Source of the DNA: Astrothelium macrocarpum | Lineage: Eukaryota > Ascomycota > Dothideomycetes > Trypetheliales > Trypetheliaceae | NCBI GenBank assembly: GCA_021030915.1 | Contig: JAGEMR010000028.1 | Span: 1-64,000 of the forward strand | DNA length: 64,000 bases | Direction of reading: 5' to 3' | In this document: positions 23,836 through 34,800 of the stretch, in pieces | Layout: every line of letters begins with the position of its first letter | Position numbering within the stretch: the first letter of the stretch is position 1 | Program-made: the position numbers and the translations under genes | Notes under the pieces: model-generated | What the model was told of the DNA's origin: nothing | The model's input: the letters and a program-made list of their open reading frames with translations, nothing else | Databases searched by the model: none

Positions 23836-26800
23836 ATGCCTCGTGCCATGAAGTGCAAAATCAGACGGTCAACAAAGTCCAGAAACTTGACTCAGGAAAA
23901 AGTCCATCAGGTTCAAGAAATAACAGACGTCTCCGGCTTGCTAGCCAGCATCCAAGACGGTGGCGCATCGAATGACCAAGATCCAGAGCCTCCCAGGAAA
24001 CGCCAAAAAACATGTAGTCATCTCACCGGCAGCTCTAACAGCAATGGAGATGAATCCGCATTCAGTCCGGATAGTGTTACTCTGTTGAATATTACCTTAC
24101 CTCTAGTAGGATGCGTCTCACTCTACTTTCACGACTTGTTGCTAAACATTGACCAGTTACTTTTGGGGTCACCAACTAGATTAGAGATCCCGCATTTTGA
24201 GCCACTGCGCGTTTCTCTTGGAAGTGTAGTGTCTCTAGGCAATGATCAGATATCACTAACAGTACGGCTACGTCAAAAGACCGATACCGTACTACGAATA
24301 ATCGCGACCACGCACGAACCGTCACGGACTGTTTCAAAGCTCTTGGATGTCGTTGAGTTAGAAAAGCGCAGTCGCCAAAAGTTCAATGATGACGTGGCTT
24401 GGTCTCAATGTTTATTGGTCCCTCCTCATTGGACGGAGTCTCGGTTTCAATTCCAGGCAACTATATTCTACCGGACCGGCACAGCTCATGCTGCCCGAAA
24501 CATTTCGCGAATGTCCAATGATATTAACTTGCTGACTAAATATTTGGATGTTGCTGATCCGGATCATTCTACCAAATGGACCCCCCATGATTTCTATCTG
24601 AGTCTGCATATGCCACATACCGGTTTAGAGATATCTCACGGAGTCGCCAATGTTCCGATTTCTTCGAAACTGTATCCTTTTCAGGAGCGCGCCGTGGACT
24701 GGATGCTACGCCGAGAGGGAAAAAACTTTAAGGAAAAAACGCTTTCTGTAGATGCACGGGATGGTTTCTTGGTAGACCCGTCGTTCGTCCAAACCCAAGA
24801 TGCAAATGCGCAGACCTGTTACATCAGTCGGGTTCAAGGTATTGTTGTTAGGGACGCTGAATCAGTTCCGCGGCCGGCATTGCACTTGAAGGGTGGCATT
24901 CTTGCAGAAGAAATGGGCCTTGGGAAAACAGTTGAGCTCATCGCCCTCATAACCCTACATTCACGACAGATGTCTGGAAATAACCAAATCCGGGACGCGT
25001 ATTCTGGTACTGACGTGGTGCCTTCTTCATCCACCCTCATCATCACCCCTCCAGCTATACTTCAGCAATGGAAAAATGAACTCAAGGTTCATGCACCGCG
25101 TCTAAAGGTCATGCATTATGAAGGCCTTCGAATAGCGACCAAGACGTTCGACTCTGATGACTACGATCTTGTGGAGGAGATGTTGGGACATGATGTTGTC
25201 CTTACTACGTATCCGGTTCTTTCCCAGGAAATACATTACGCCGATTCAGGACCCGATCGCAGTCTCCGTCATGAGAAGAAATATGAACGACGTCGTAGCC
25301 CTCTTGTCCAGATTTCTTGGTGGCGAGTATGCTTGGATGAAGCTCAAATGGTCGAAAGCGGCGTCAGCGCTGCTGCAACTGTGGCCCGCCAAATCCCAAG
25401 GATCAATGCTTGGGCAGTCTCGGGTACACCTCTTCGCAAGGATATTCAAGATCTACTCGGCTTGCTGGTTTTTCTTCGATACGAGCCTTACTGCTATTCC
25501 AAGCAGTTTTGGACTAGACTAGTCAAAGGCTCAAATAATGCTTTGCGAGACGTATTCCGGCCCATAACCCTTCGACATACAAAGGAGAAGATTCGTGAAG
25601 ACCTTCATCTTCCCCCTCAGAAACGCATCGTTATAACCATCCCGTTTTCCGCAATTGAAGAACAGAACTACGGTCATTTGTTTCAGCAAATGTGTGAGGA
25701 TGTAGGCGTCTCACTTGATGGATCACCGTTGAGCGGGTTGTGGGACCCGGACTCACCCGCTGTTGTTGAAAAGATGCGCAGTTGGCTCATCAGACTGCGT
25801 CAAACATGTCTACACCCACAAGTTGGCGGACGTAACCGCCGTGCTTTGGGACGTGGCGAGGGGCCTCTACGTACCGTTGGAGAAGTCTTGGAGATAATGA
25901 TAGACCAGAATGAAAGCATGGTGAAAGGAGAGGAGCGAAATTTTGTTCTGACAAAAATCATGCGAGGTCACATCATTGGCAACAACAAGTTGAATGAACG
26001 GCGAAGTGTCGAAGCCCTGGGCATTTATCAGGAGGCGCTTGTACGCGCAACTGCTATGGTGGAAGAAAGCCGCCAACAACTTACCGAAGAGAAACGAAGA
26101 CGCGCTGAGCTATCCAATAAATTGGTTTCAGATCTGACGACCGCCAGTGAAGACGACGAGACTGATGCTGATGAGAAGAAGTCAGATAAGTCAAGCCGTC
26201 TGACCTTCTATAGACAGAATTTGAGAAGCGCACTCGGCGTACAGCACGTTTGTGCATTCTTCTCCGCTACTGCTTTCTATCAAATAAAGTCTAACGAACA
26301 GTTAACAAAGCCGGACTCCGACGAGTTCCATAAACTCGAAAAGCAGGAGACAGAGCTGTATGACCAGGCCAAGAAGATCAGAAAAGAGTTGCTCCGTGAT
26401 GCACATAATAAATCTGAGAAATTCATGCGTGTGTTGCATCGAAACAAAAAACAAAAGACCTTTACCAAAGTACCAAAATTGCCTACCATCGAAGAGACTG
26501 GCGGCATTGAAAACAGAAAGGTGTTACAAAAGCTTGATGTGCTTGCAGAAGTCCTCAATAATCAAGCAAGTCAGCTTGCAAATTGGAGATCAAAGATAGT
26601 TGACATCCTCTTGCAGCCGTTAGTTGACGAGGAAGATAGCTTGGAAATTACTGGTGAAGAGTACGAGGACTCTACGAAACAACAAGACGAGCTTTATGTC
26701 TACATCGACTCGTTGAGGGCGATTGTCGCAGACCGTTTTTGGACTATGTCAGGCCAAGCCAATACACTTATTGATCACGAAATGAAACAACTCGTTCGGC

Positions 26801-28386
26801 AAGCCAAAAACCAGCTTGAGTTGCCTGACGACGCTCCTGCAGAAGAACGTACGGCCCATGCTCCGGAACTTCTCATGCAGAACATGCACATTCGTGACGT
26901 ATTAAAGTCTTCTGAAGGGATGGGATCTTTACGTGGCACGCTTCACGAACTGAGGTCAATGGTAACAGCATTGGAGTGGCGAGAAGGGCAAGGTAGCAGT
27001 CGAGCAACCGCAGAACTCGGCATTATCCGGGCACAGTTGGCAAAGTTGCAGGATATGCTATCAGTTCAGCTAAAGGCCATTACTGGCTTGGAGACTGAAT
27101 TGGCATTGTTTCGTTCCACCATGAATCAGCGTCTGGAATTCTATCGGCAATTACAACACGAATCCGACATGGTGAAGCCTCATAAGGAGGAGTTGGATGA
27201 ACAGTTGGATCAGCAAGCACTCAATACTACCACAGAGCAGGAACAAGATCTCTCGGGGAAGGTGGCAAATCTCAAGACTAAACGTAGATTCTTGCTTCAC
27301 CTTCGGACTGAGCAAGACCACCATGAAGAGCAGAGAATCTGTGTAATCTGTCAGAGTACCTTTGAGCAAGGTGTCTTGACAGTTTGTGGCCATCAATATT
27401 GTAAAGATTGCATACGGCTTTGGTGGAACCAGCATCGAACATGCCCAACTTGCAAACGCTACCTTAGTCTACGGGATTTTCATCAAATCACATATAAACC
27501 ACAAGAGATCAAAGCCAAGGAGGAATCATCTTCCAACACACCTCAGCAGCCGTCGCCGTCGCAAGGCACGACCGCTCTGTACTCAGAGATCAGTACCTCC
27601 ACCATGGATGAGATCAAATCCATCGATCTCGAAGGCTCCTTTGGCACTAAAATCGACACGCTCGCCCGCCACATCCTCTGGCTCCGTCAACACGATCCAG
27701 GTTCCAAATCCATCGTCTTTTCCCAATACCGCGACTTCCTCACCGTGCTCAGCCGCGCCTTCAAGCAGTGCAAGATCGGCCACACCAGCATCGCCAACAA
27801 AGGCGGCATCGACCAATTCCGCGCCGACCCCGCCACCGAAGTCTTCCTCCTCGACGCCAAGTCGGACTCCAGCGGGCTCAACCTCGTCAACGCGACGCAC
27901 GTCTTCCTGTGCGAGCCGCTGATCAACGCGGCCATCGAGCTGCAGGCCATCGCGCGCGTCCACCGCATCGGCCAGCAGCGGCCCACCACCGTCTACATGT
28001 ACCTGATCCGCGACTCGGTCGAGGAGAGCATCTACGACATCTCCGTCACGCGCCGCCTCGCGCACATCAGCAGCTCGTCGTCTGCGGCGGCGGCGCCGAA
28101 ATCGCGCGCCGCCACGCCTCCCCGCGCGCTGCAGGAGAGCGCCATCGACGCCGCGAACTCGATGGAGATGGAGCGCGCGCCCATCTCCAAGATGCTGGTC
28201 CAGGGGAAGGGTAGCGGCGAGATGGTGGATAAGGATGATTTGTGGAGCTGTTTGTTTGGGAAGCCCAGGCGGCGCCAGGAGGTGTCGGAGCAGTTGGAGG
28301 GAGAGGTGGGGAGGCATTTGAGGGCGGAGGCGGCGGAGAGGAGGGCGGATGGGAGGGCGCCTGCGCCGGCGGTTGAGGGGATCTAG
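23836..28386 (+). CDS. SNF2-family ATPase with RING finger (IRC20/SHPRH-like)
   Basis: Intronless 1516-residue protein; the chosen ATG is the first in frame. Nuclear DNA-translocase and ubiquitin ligase of the SHPRH/Irc20 group, linked to DNA damage tolerance and recombination. Helicase motifs include Walker A GGILAEEMGLGKT near residue 353, the Walker B variant DEAQ near 499 and WAVSGTPLRKD. A long coiled insertion of about 500 residues follows. A C3HC4 RING lies at about 1168-1206 (CVICQS, CGHQYCKDC, CPTC). The C-terminal helicase lobe is at about 1285-1405 (KSIVFSQY, GLNLVNATHVF, QAIARVHRIGQ). RING placement between the two lobes and the total length fit Irc20. The last quarter (from about 27600) switches sharply to GC-rich codons; see findings. 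A basic, Ala-rich tail follows. Confidence 0.93.
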   Translation: MPRAMKCKIRRSTKSRNLTQEKVHQVQEITDVSGLLASIQDGGASNDQDPEPPRKRQKTCSHLTGSSNSNGDESAFSPDSVTLLNITLPLVGCVSLYFHDLLLNIDQLLLGSPTRLEIPHFEPLRVSLGSVVSLGNDQISLTVRLRQKTDTVLRIIATTHEPSRTVSKLLDVVELEKRSRQKFNDDVAWSQCLLVPPHWTESRFQFQATIFYRTGTAHAARNISRMSNDINLLTKYLDVADPDHSTKWTPHDFYLSLHMPHTGLEISHGVANVPISSKLYPFQERAVDWMLRREGKNFKEKTLSVDARDGFLVDPSFVQTQDANAQTCYISRVQGIVVRDAESVPRPALHLKGGILAEEMGLGKTVELIALITLHSRQMSGNNQIRDAYSGTDVVPSSSTLIITPPAILQQWKNELKVHAPRLKVMHYEGLRIATKTFDSDDYDLVEEMLGHDVVLTTYPVLSQEIHYADSGPDRSLRHEKKYERRRSPLVQISWWRVCLDEAQMVESGVSAAATVARQIPRINAWAVSGTPLRKDIQDLLGLLVFLRYEPYCYSKQFWTRLVKGSNNALRDVFRPITLRHTKEKIREDLHLPPQKRIVITIPFSAIEEQNYGHLFQQMCEDVGVSLDGSPLSGLWDPDSPAVVEKMRSWLIRLRQTCLHPQVGGRNRRALGRGEGPLRTVGEVLEIMIDQNESMVKGEERNFVLTKIMRGHIIGNNKLNERRSVEALGIYQEALVRATAMVEESRQQLTEEKRRRAELSNKLVSDLTTASEDDETDADEKKSDKSSRLTFYRQNLRSALGVQHVCAFFSATAFYQIKSNEQLTKPDSDEFHKLEKQETELYDQAKKIRKELLRDAHNKSEKFMRVLHRNKKQKTFTKVPKLPTIEETGGIENRKVLQKLDVLAEVLNNQASQLANWRSKIVDILLQPLVDEEDSLEITGEEYEDSTKQQDELYVYIDSLRAIVADRFWTMSGQANTLIDHEMKQLVRQAKNQLELPDDAPAEERTAHAPELLMQNMHIRDVLKSSEGMGSLRGTLHELRSMVTALEWREGQGSSRATAELGIIRAQLAKLQDMLSVQLKAITGLETELALFRSTMNQRLEFYRQLQHESDMVKPHKEELDEQLDQQALNTTTEQEQDLSGKVANLKTKRRFLLHLRTEQDHHEEQRICVICQSTFEQGVLTVCGHQYCKDCIRLWWNQHRTCPTCKRYLSLRDFHQITYKPQEIKAKEESSSNTPQQPSPSQGTTALYSEISTSTMDEIKSIDLEGSFGTKIDTLARHILWLRQHDPGSKSIVFSQYRDFLTVLSRAFKQCKIGHTSIANKGGIDQFRADPATEVFLLDAKSDSSGLNLVNATHVFLCEPLINAAIELQAIARVHRIGQQRPTTVYMYLIRDSVEESIYDISVTRRLAHISSSSSAAAAPKSRAATPPRALQESAIDAANSMEMERAPISKMLVQGKGSGEMVDKDDLWSCLFGKPRRRQEVSEQLEGEVGRHLRAEAAERRADGRAPAPAVEGI

Positions 28387-29069
28387 GTGAGATTGTAGCT
28401 GTGTTTGACGCGTTTTGTACAAGCTTTTGTATTTGTTTACAGAATCATGGGTCACAGATTCATGTTACAAGTTCGGGGGTTTCCTTCAACTCGAACGATC
28501 GCAAGACCTTATAAGAGGATCGATAACACCTTTGTTCTCTCGTTTCGTGAGATATCTTCCACTGTACGAATTCATCACTAGAGCAGTTACATTCCTATCC
28601 ATTTGTGCCCTTGGCTCGTTCTTTTGTCCGCTTCCGTTGTGCCTTCATCGCTGTAGTTTCACCAATCCGCCAATCCCTTTTAGCACCCTTTTGCAAGAAA
28701 CTTATGGAGCTTGGTTCAATCTCCAAGGTAAAATTGATCTGGGGGGGTGCAACGGAGACCTGGTTAGTTTCCCCCATATATGATTTGATATGATGATATG
28801 CCAATCGCATAGATAATCTCCGTGGTGGGCATCGACCCAAAAATTCTTTTCTATCTATGCGACTTTAATCTATGTTTATTACATTAGCTCTCCACGAGTT
28901 TGTCAGCTACCTTGATCACATCGAAGCTCGAACCTCAAAATGGAGCAAAGATCAAGCAACTAAATCAGCCCCGATAATCTCGTCTCTTCCCCTTCCCACT
29001 TCATCCCCACCTCCACCACAACACCAGCACACCCGTCACACAGCACGTCTTAGCGCATCGAGAAACACT
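28387..29069. other. Intergenic between convergent genes
   Basis: Holds the 3' ends of the SNF2 gene and the secreted protein gene. It contains an 11-bp inverted repeat (TCGCATAGATA at 28805-28815 and its complement at 28852-28862) with a 36-bp loop, possibly a 3'-end hairpin. No gene supported. Confidence 0.5.
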
Positions 29070-29935
29070 CTACGTCTCCGACGCAATCGTCGTCGCGCTC
29101 GCCACCGCCGCCGCCACCACCCCAGCCGCCACCTTCCTCGCCTGGCTCCCCCTCCCCACAACCGGCGGGACATGCGTCGCGCTCACACTCGCACTCTTCA
29201 ACCCGGAGCTCGTCGCCGTCACCACGCCCGCAGCCGTCGCATTCCCCGTACTCGACGCACACGCGGAGCTCGTCGGCGCGACAACAGCCGTCGTGGCATT
29301 GCCCGCGAGCGGCGGGCCCGCGTACGGCGAGTCGCCCGTGACGCCGGGACACGCCTTGACGCACGCGGTCATGTTGGCGTAGGCGCCGTCGCCGTGGAGG
29401 TCGGCCGGGTAGCCCGCCTGGGCGCAGGCGCGCGCGCAGTTGTACGCCGTGCAGGGGAGTTGGGATGCCGCCCACAGCGGGGCGCCGCCGAGGTGCTGCT
29501 CGTAGGGCGTGATGGCGCCGTCGCCGCCGAGGAAGGTGAATTTGGGGCTGAAGATGGGGTCGGAGCAGGGGGAGAGGAGCGCGATGGAGTAGTAGTTGGA
29601 GGCGGAGGGGCCGACGCAGGAGGGGATGGTGATGTTGACGCCGGTGGGAGGGACGGTGGTGGATTTGGAGAGGTAGCCTGTTGTGGAGGGGTCCGGGGTT
29701 AGTGTGGGGAGGGAAGGGGAGAGGGAAAGGGGGAAACCGTACAGCTGAGGCCTTCGGGGAAGCCGGGGACTTGAGCGGCGAGATAGACATCGTAAGTGCC
29801 GCTGCTGACGTTGGAGAAGCCGATGTTGGTTGGAGTGTCGGCTGTGATAGAGTCGGGCACGGTGAGGTTACCCACTGCTTGGGCAGTGACGACCAGGAAC
29901 GCCATCACGCCTGCGTAGAATGCAGCTGATAACAT
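29070..29935 (-). CDS. Secreted Cys-containing protein, possibly GPI-anchored
   Basis: Exons 29935-29743 and 29677-29070 (65-nt intron, GTACGG donor, CTAAC branch) give 266 residues. The N-terminus MLSAAFYAGVMAFLVVTAQA is a signal peptide. The middle part has about eleven cysteines (PSCVG, SPCSDP, PCTAYNCARACAQ, TACVKACPG). The C-terminal third is Ala/Ser/Thr-rich and ends in a weakly hydrophobic run (VAAGVVAAAVASA), which could be a GPI-attachment signal. Not recognised as a known enzyme; probably a cell-wall or secreted surface protein. The region is very GC-rich, which creates long antisense open frames that I disregard. Confidence 0.68.
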
Positions 29936-30541
29936 CTCGGCGGTAGAGTGGAGTAAATGAGTACTGCAGCGTAATGGACTAGGAAGTGATGAAAGGTGAG
30001 GTTGTGGAAGGGAGAGAAGAGGTGGACGGAAGGTGGAGAGAACAGTTCGAGACGAAGAGTCAGGAGAAAGGAGAGTGCGCGTGATAACAGACGAAGAGAT
30101 GAGGAAGGTGCAAAGGGATGGAGAAGCACTTGGCCTTTATGTGAGAGATACAGAAACGCAGGACTCGACTGTACCTGAGAATCAGGAAATCACCATGCGC
30201 CACATGTTCCACAAGTCATACCACGGCTGGACCAGTGCGATTACGACCATCCCGTTTCTTCATTCAGTTTGACAGTTGAGGCGTAGTTGCTGGGTACAGA
30301 TCTTTCCTGTTCCTGAATGGAACAAAGAAGAGAGACATGTTCCACTGCTCATGCAACGGCAGTGTCCGCTTCGGGAACGTCTGCCGTGGGACATGAGCTG
30401 CAGTTGTGCTCTGGTTTGGAGCAAGTGTCCCACACTGAAGCAGAATATGGTCAAATATCTTCAAAAATAACACATCTATGTACATCATGCGTTACCCTTG
30501 TGGATCCTTCCACTCCTTCCATCACCTTGTCATGGTTAGTC
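29936..30541. other. Intergenic
   Basis: Between two minus-strand genes. The part near 29940-30170 is purine-rich on the plus strand (pyrimidine-rich upstream leader of the secreted protein gene, a common feature of fungal promoters). No gene supported. Confidence 0.5.
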
Positions 30542-32698
30542 TCAATTAATCGTACTGTTCGCAGCCGCAACCGGACAATTCGGCACGTTCTTTTGCCATG
30601 CTGCTGCAGTCTTTGCATAGGCTGGAAGATAGCTATTGGTCGTGAATGTTTTTGGCAGATAGTATGACACATCAGCCATTGTATAACTCGCTCCTATCTG
30701 ACTCAGTGCGGGAAGAACGTCACTAGCAATGAAATCAAGAAAGATCAAGTCAACAGTTGTGGGATCGCTTCCATCTTGAGGAAACGATGCATTCGCTTGC
30801 AAATTGTCCGGTTGATTGTAGTATGGAATGGGGCTGTGTGGCGTATCATCACCATCGGAGCCAAAATCATCAGTAGTGGTGTAGCCAGGCGTCAAGCCTG
30901 TGTTCTGCCGGCGAACAACACCAGATGGGACCCGCGACACAGAACGAGAACGAGTGGCTTGTTTAACATGCGCTATAGGCGGATTGAGACATGTATCTGT
31001 GTCTCTTCCTGTCAAGGGCGTAAAAGTAAAGTCCCGAGTAGTGAGATCACGCTTCTCGTACGGACCGGCGTCAAGAATGCCCAAAACCTGGCTAGCCTGC
31101 GAGTAGGGGACATCCGGAATGAATTGGAAGCCATCGTCAAAGGGAGAAACAATAAAAGAGTCGTCGTACGTGAACGGTCCTTCTATCAAGTCGTAACGAA
31201 CTGATCCAGTGTTGATGATGATAAGACGAGAGCGATTGACACGGGACTGATTGATGACAGTTGCTGAAAGGGCTGTTGCAAGTAGACTGTAGATATTGTT
31301 TGCGCTTAGGAAAGGTGCACAACTAGCACACCACGTCTGTGGGGCGCAGCCGTAGAGACTGCTGAGGTTCAGTTGCTGACGAATGGCAGTAATATCGTCA
31401 GTCAATACGCGGCCTTTCTGAGTATCGAATGTGCTAGACTGGCTGCCGGTGGAGTGATAAGCAAAGGTCAAACGATTCCAGTCAAGATAGCGACGAGAAT
31501 AGCGAAGTGATGAAGGACTTTTGGACATTGGGTATGTACCATTGACGATGCCACTTGCAACAGGGATGGCCGGTTGGGTTGGATTAGGGTAATTGCTTGG
31601 GTTTTTGGCTGTAGATTGGTTGAAACCGCTCATTGAGAACCAGCCGAGAGTCTCGCAGTAACGCCCTAGACTTCGTCAGTATAAGAGAAACATGTTGTTT
31701 CCATCGGATCTTACCAGACTCAAGGCCGGTTGATTTATCGTCGTAAACTACAAAGTCCCTAACATGTGTATGACCGCCAAAAATCTGAATGGGGATGTCA
31801 GGTCTAGCGTTTCTAATCGCCGTGAAAATCGTTCCAAAGGTACTCGCATCATTTGTCGGCCTCGGCGGATTGTGTCCCAGTACGACAAACATGTCGATAG
31901 CCTGGTCGAAATTAACCGCGTTTTTGAACCATTGTTCCTGAACCAGGTCTGCGGCGGTGATGACTTTGGACACATTACTGTTTCCAGTAAAGTCATACAA
32001 GATGCCAAAAGACATGATGCGCAAGCCATGCTTGGTTGTGAAGTATCTATACTTCTGCCCAATATACTCAAACTGGCCCGTGGATGGGTTGATTATTTGG
32101 ACATTACTAGTAAGATATTTATCGCCGTATATTTTGGAGAAATTATTGAACGTTTCGTATGCAACTTCCGTGACGTAAAGCTCATGGTTGCCAATCGTCA
32201 AGAGATCATAGTCAACATTCTCAAAAACGGGGTTTGATAGGAGTCCGTCCGGGTTGGTCGCGTCACTTAATCCGGTCCCGTCGTGGAGATCTCCAGTATC
32301 GATCAAAAGCAAATCTACACTCATATTACTTGCCATTTGCCTCATATGTTTGACGAAGCTGACAAAATCCCCCCAATCAGCGCTATAAGTCGCCTGCTTG
32401 ATGTGTCCTAGGTACGAGTTAATGTTCTGATATCTCTATTATGTAATTTACGTCTAATTTGTTCAAGACCTGTTTTCTTACCTTCGAGCCAGCCATGAGT
32501 ATCCGTGGTGTGCAGAACATTAAATTGACCCCATGCAAGCGGTCCTTTGGGCTGAGTCGTCGCTCCAGTGGCTCCAGGTTGCATACGTCGAACATTGCGG
32601 GTAAGCACGAGATCGTCTTGAGGTCCATAGCAGTTAGAGCAGGAGAGGCAGCAAGGGAGAAACGTTGCCAAAAGGTGTATGCAGGTAGTGATGCGCAT
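30542..32698 (-). CDS. Secreted or vacuolar metallophosphatase / 5'-nucleotidase-like (YHR202W family)
   Basis: Exons 32698-32482, 32407-31715 and 31665-30542 give 677 residues. The start MRITTCIHLLATFLPCCLS is a signal peptide. The dinuclear-metal phosphoesterase motifs are complete: TTDTHGWLEG (DxH, with the first intron just after it), DTGDLHDGTG, TIGNHELY, LGHNPP and GGHTHVRD. The long C-terminal half has RYCETLGWFSMSGF, RLIIINTGSVRYDL and FDDGFQFIPDVPY, as in the yeast YHR202W/Smn1 group and 5'-nucleotidases. It likely hydrolyses nucleotide or other phosphate esters outside the cytosol. Many N-glycosylation sequons fit secretion. Confidence 0.88.
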
Positions 32699-33804
32699 CT
32701 CGACAGTCGATCCAACAGAATAATGCCCAAGAGAAGATCCTATATAGTCAAGCAAATGACCTACGATGGGAAGAAAAGAGCCGTGGGATCATGTCTACAG
32801 CAGATGCAGACCATGAGATCTAGCCTTCAAAACTCGTCTATCTGTCACTAGGACATTTTTGTGCAGACAAGTTCCTTTGAAAAGGCGCATAGCGGCTGGA
32901 CTTACCTGACGCTCCATTTGTCTGATCCAATTGCTGTGCACGTGGGAGACGATGGTGAAGTGTGCTGTCGCTTTTCAGGCAGGTCGTTGAGCACGGATCC
33001 GCGGGTTGGCCTTGGCAAATTGCAGCCTCATTACGTACTCATTGGCTGGCCAGCAAATGGCAAGAAAATCATGATTATTATTTTGTAAAAATTTATTCTG
33101 CTCGAAAGTTGATGAACTACGAAAAGATTCGATCGCGTTGAATATGTACTAGAATATATTGTTGGTGCTCAACTCTAATCTAGTATGACTCCAGTAATGA
33201 CTGTAATGATCCGAAAGCGACAGCATTAATTTTCCTCCTGAAACGTCCAAATCCCAAACTTCCCATCCCATAGCCATGACATTCACCAGATATCGCTGCC
33301 TGTATGCAGATGCCATCAGATCAGAGAGCCCAAAGTCATACTCCGTTCATAGATCCACGCCTTTGCCCAGTACTCAAGGATCCTCTGGCCGGCTCAGTCC
33401 AGATGCGCCATGACGCCAGGGACCCCAATAATTTCATGCTCTCCGCTACGCAAGCAGAGTGCATCGCTCATAAGAAAGAAGTGGAAAAAAAATCGTTTTT
33501 ACATCAATAAATTTATCCCAATGATATGATGGCCGAGAGCGCGAATGCTGCAAGGGCGCTCAGCTGTGCAGAAATTAAAGAAACTCCGAAGTCAAGGAGA
33601 ACACCGTGATTCGTGATGCATGACGCATGGGCGAATGTCGTGATGAGTCTTGAAGTCTTCTAGACAAGTGGAAGATTGAAGAAAATGGTCCAGTGTAATG
33701 TTCGTGATGGTTAATGAATTTTGAGGCGCATGGATAAGGTGATAATGAAGTTCGTGGGATGGATAGAGTGGTCGAGTATTTCGTTAGAATGGTAGTGAAG
33801 ACAT
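32699..33804. other. Intergenic
   Basis: Promoter region of the metallophosphatase (minus) plus the 3' region of the Ser/Pro-rich gene (minus). No coding segment supported. Confidence 0.5.
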
Positions 33805-34800
33805 CTATTGACTATCGCCCTCTTCGTCAACGCGTCGCCTCTTTCCTTTCGGTGCGGGATCCAAAGGTGTTCGACTATAAGTCACAGTTCTAGTGACAAC
33901 CTGTCTGACGCTTACTCTAGAACTGCCGCCGCCAGTGACGGGAGAGGCAAGCTGTCCTTGAGTTTCACGGTCTCTGGGACTCATCGCATTTGCGCTCCAT
34001 GGCCCTGCAGAGGTGGTATACGGAGACATTGTGGCAGAGTATGGGCTCATTGCTGATGCGAACGGACTTTGAATGCTTCGAGTGCTCCGGACGCCAGCAG
34101 AGAGTGGGGATGGGACGGAGGGAGAGTAAGGCGAAGAAACGCCAGGAATATGCATATGAAGTGAGTTGCCTCGAGGAGTTCTTCGAGCAGAGGCGGGCCG
34201 AGAGTAGGGTGGAGCGGAGGGAGGCGGGATTTGAATGGGGTGAGGCAACTCTGGGCGAGTAGTGGAGGTCGACGTATTGGAGCGGGGGCGAGAAGTATTG
34301 CTTTGTACAGAAGCGGGAGCACTTGCAGCGCTTGCTACGCTTTCAATGCTTGCTGTACTGTTGGTAGTGGCGGTTGTTGCGACGCTATCAGCGCTCTCGG
34401 TAGATACGTTGCGGGAGAGTGGAGGATGAGTCGGAGCAGATCCATTCTTAGGAGACGACGTAGGAGCAGCCGAATTGTTCGGAGTGGATGTCTTGGGTGG
34501 TTCAGGAGCCTCATCGTTGGAAACCTCTGAGGACTTTCTTTTTTCAACTCTCTCGCTTTCATTAACGGGGAACTTCTGGCTCGAGCTGGTGACAAGCGGG
34601 CTCATCAGAGTTGGCGATAACGCTTTGAGGAAGTCGACATAGGCAGCCGGTGGAGTAATGGGCGTCTTCATGTCCTCCTCGCGTTTGATAAAAGTTGGGG
34701 TGCCAACGAGGGGACTACGAAGCTCAGAAGGATAGGTAGCTGAGACTGGAGTATCCAGCATTGGAGGCTTGGTAGCAATGGTAGTAGCTGCAGCTGCCAT
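33805..34800 (-). CDS. Ser/Pro/Thr-rich disordered fungal protein
   Basis: Single exon of 331 residues starting MAAAATTIATKPPMLDTPVS. It has a conserved-looking N-terminal block (YPSELRSPLVGTPTFIKREE, TPITPPAAYVDFLKALSP). The remainder is low-complexity Ser/Pro/Thr and ends in a basic KGKRRR segment that may be nuclear. I know this N-terminal pattern from uncharacterised proteins of filamentous ascomycetes. TP and SP sites suggest proline-directed phosphorylation. Function unknown. Confidence 0.72.
   Translation of the reverse strand: MAAAATTIATKPPMLDTPVSATYPSELRSPLVGTPTFIKREEDMKTPITPPAAYVDFLKALSPTLMSPLVTSSSQKFPVNESERVEKRKSSEVSNDEAPEPPKTSTPNNSAAPTSSPKNGSAPTHPPLSRNVSTESADSVATTATTNSTASIESVASAASAPASVQSNTSRPRSNTSTSTTRPELPHPIQIPPPSAPPYSRPASARRTPRGNSLHMHIPGVSSPYSPSVPSPLSAGVRSTRSIQSPFASAMSPYSATMSPYTTSAGPWSANAMSPRDRETQGQLASPVTGGGSSRVSVRQVVTRTVTYSRTPLDPAPKGKRRRVDEEGDSQ

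Noticed and set aside
27583..28455. 290-codon open frame antisense to the SNF2 gene, plus other antisense frames
   Set aside because: It lies fully opposite the helicase C-terminal lobe in a very GC-rich patch. Its sequence is an Arg/Asp/Val low-complexity run, as expected from a shadow frame.
28872..29702. 276-codon plus-strand frame
   Set aside because: Arg/His/Gly-rich shadow of the secreted Cys-containing protein on the other strand, caused by high GC.
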